Shown piece by piece: positions 63,797-64,000 of a DNA stretch of 64,000 nucleotides (positions within the stretch are counted from its first letter, which is position 1; each line of letters opens with the position of its first letter). This stretch comes from Bacillus sp. FJAT-42315. GTDB taxonomy: Bacteria > Bacillota > Bacilli > Bacillales > Domibacillaceae. The notes under the pieces are model-generated. The model did not search any database. It worked only from the letters and a program-made list of their open reading frames with translations, and had not been told where the DNA came from. The translations under genes were made by a program, and so were the position numbers. The stretch lies in the NCBI RefSeq assembly GCF_002797375.1, contig NZ_KZ454941.1, positions 1,256,503-1,320,502 of the forward strand, written 5' to 3'.

Positions 63797-64000
63797 ATGC
63801 GCGGTGTAAAATATCTAAAGTTACAAGAATTTTTAAAAAGCAATAAAACAGAAACGATTACCCTATCTTTTCGAAATATTGAAGTGGTTTTAGGTTTTAC
63901 TTTACCACAATCTGCTTATCGACATGTAGAGCATGGTGGAGTAATGATGTCACATATTCACATGCCCATGCATGGCTCGATGTTGGCTTTAAAACTGAAA
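63797..64000 (+). pseudogene. DUF7662-like small protein, frame-disrupted and truncated by window end
   Basis: Starts ATG 63797 behind GGGGAG, 23 bp after the Argonaute stop, so probably the same transcript. Residues 1-43 (MRGVKYLKLQEFLK... to LPQSAYRH) match the start of DUF7662 proteins. From 63926 the frame reads VEHGGVMMSH, unlike the family, while the frame two bases on (from 63928) reads RAWWSNDVTYSHAHAWLDVG, which is the conserved family core. A net +2 or -1 indel therefore lies near 63921-63928. It may be a true pseudogene, a sequencing error or, less likely, a frameshifting gene. The family name is from memory; function unknown. The gene continues beyond the window. Confidence 0.65.

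Overview
The window is a chromosomal segment of an endospore-forming Bacillaceae (Firmicutes). The evidence is the gene order, which follows the Bacillus subtilis order speD-nrdR-dnaB-dnaI-thrS, infC-rpmI-rplT, pheST-rnhC-zapA-cvpA-polX-mutS2-yshE, lcfA-fadR-fadB-etfBA-trxA, uvrC-yslB-sdhCAB-ysmA-gerE-ysmB-racE-gerM-rph-rdgB-ysnB. Spore genes (sspI, gerE, gerM, coat-like genes), T-box and L20 leaders, and strong AGGAGG-type ribosome binding sites agree with this. I cannot name the species from sequence alone.

Layout. 1-490: a structured, non-coding leader before speD. 492-9663: core replication, translation and nucleotide genes (nrdR, dnaB/dnaI, T-box-thrS, L20-leader-infC-rpmI-rplT, ysdA, dut, M42 aminopeptidase). 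9823-13590: an accessory, probably sporulation-related block holding a DUF1648 protein, Gly/Phe-rich and His/Tyr-rich low-complexity proteins, a family of small helical proteins, two tiny Cys/His proteins with duplicated SigK-like promoters, and sspI. 13706-26862: rRNA methylase, T-box-pheST, a chemoreceptor, rnhC, zapA, cvpA, polX, mutS2. 26935-33462: an inserted efflux block: an MFS pump, then a two-component system and an RND pump whose promoters share an identical direct-repeat operator. 33645-39128: a fatty-acid oxidation operon with a FadR box, then trxA. 39288-49727: a second inserted block: a split TSUP transporter with LysR, a Fur-controlled lipoprotein, a four-gene envelope glycan operon, a Fur-controlled FTR1 iron system and a GT-C-like membrane enzyme. 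49720-60988: core genes uvrC to ysnB.

61141-64000: a tRNA-Arg(UCU) gene marks the start of what looks like a genomic island. It carries a full-length prokaryotic Argonaute (739 aa) with all four catalytic residues (D529, E564, D598, D715). A small DUF7662-like gene follows 23 bp downstream and is frame-disrupted in this sequence. This pAgo locus is the most interesting part of the window; the island continues past the right edge.

How genes work together: LcfA, FadB and EtfAB activate and oxidise fatty acids under FadR. SdhCAB feeds electrons to the quinone pool. The TCS probably controls the RND pump. FTR1 and its membrane-anchored partner, with a separate lipoprotein, form a Fur-regulated iron-acquisition set. 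GerE and the SigK-type promoters point to late mother-cell expression of the coat-like block.
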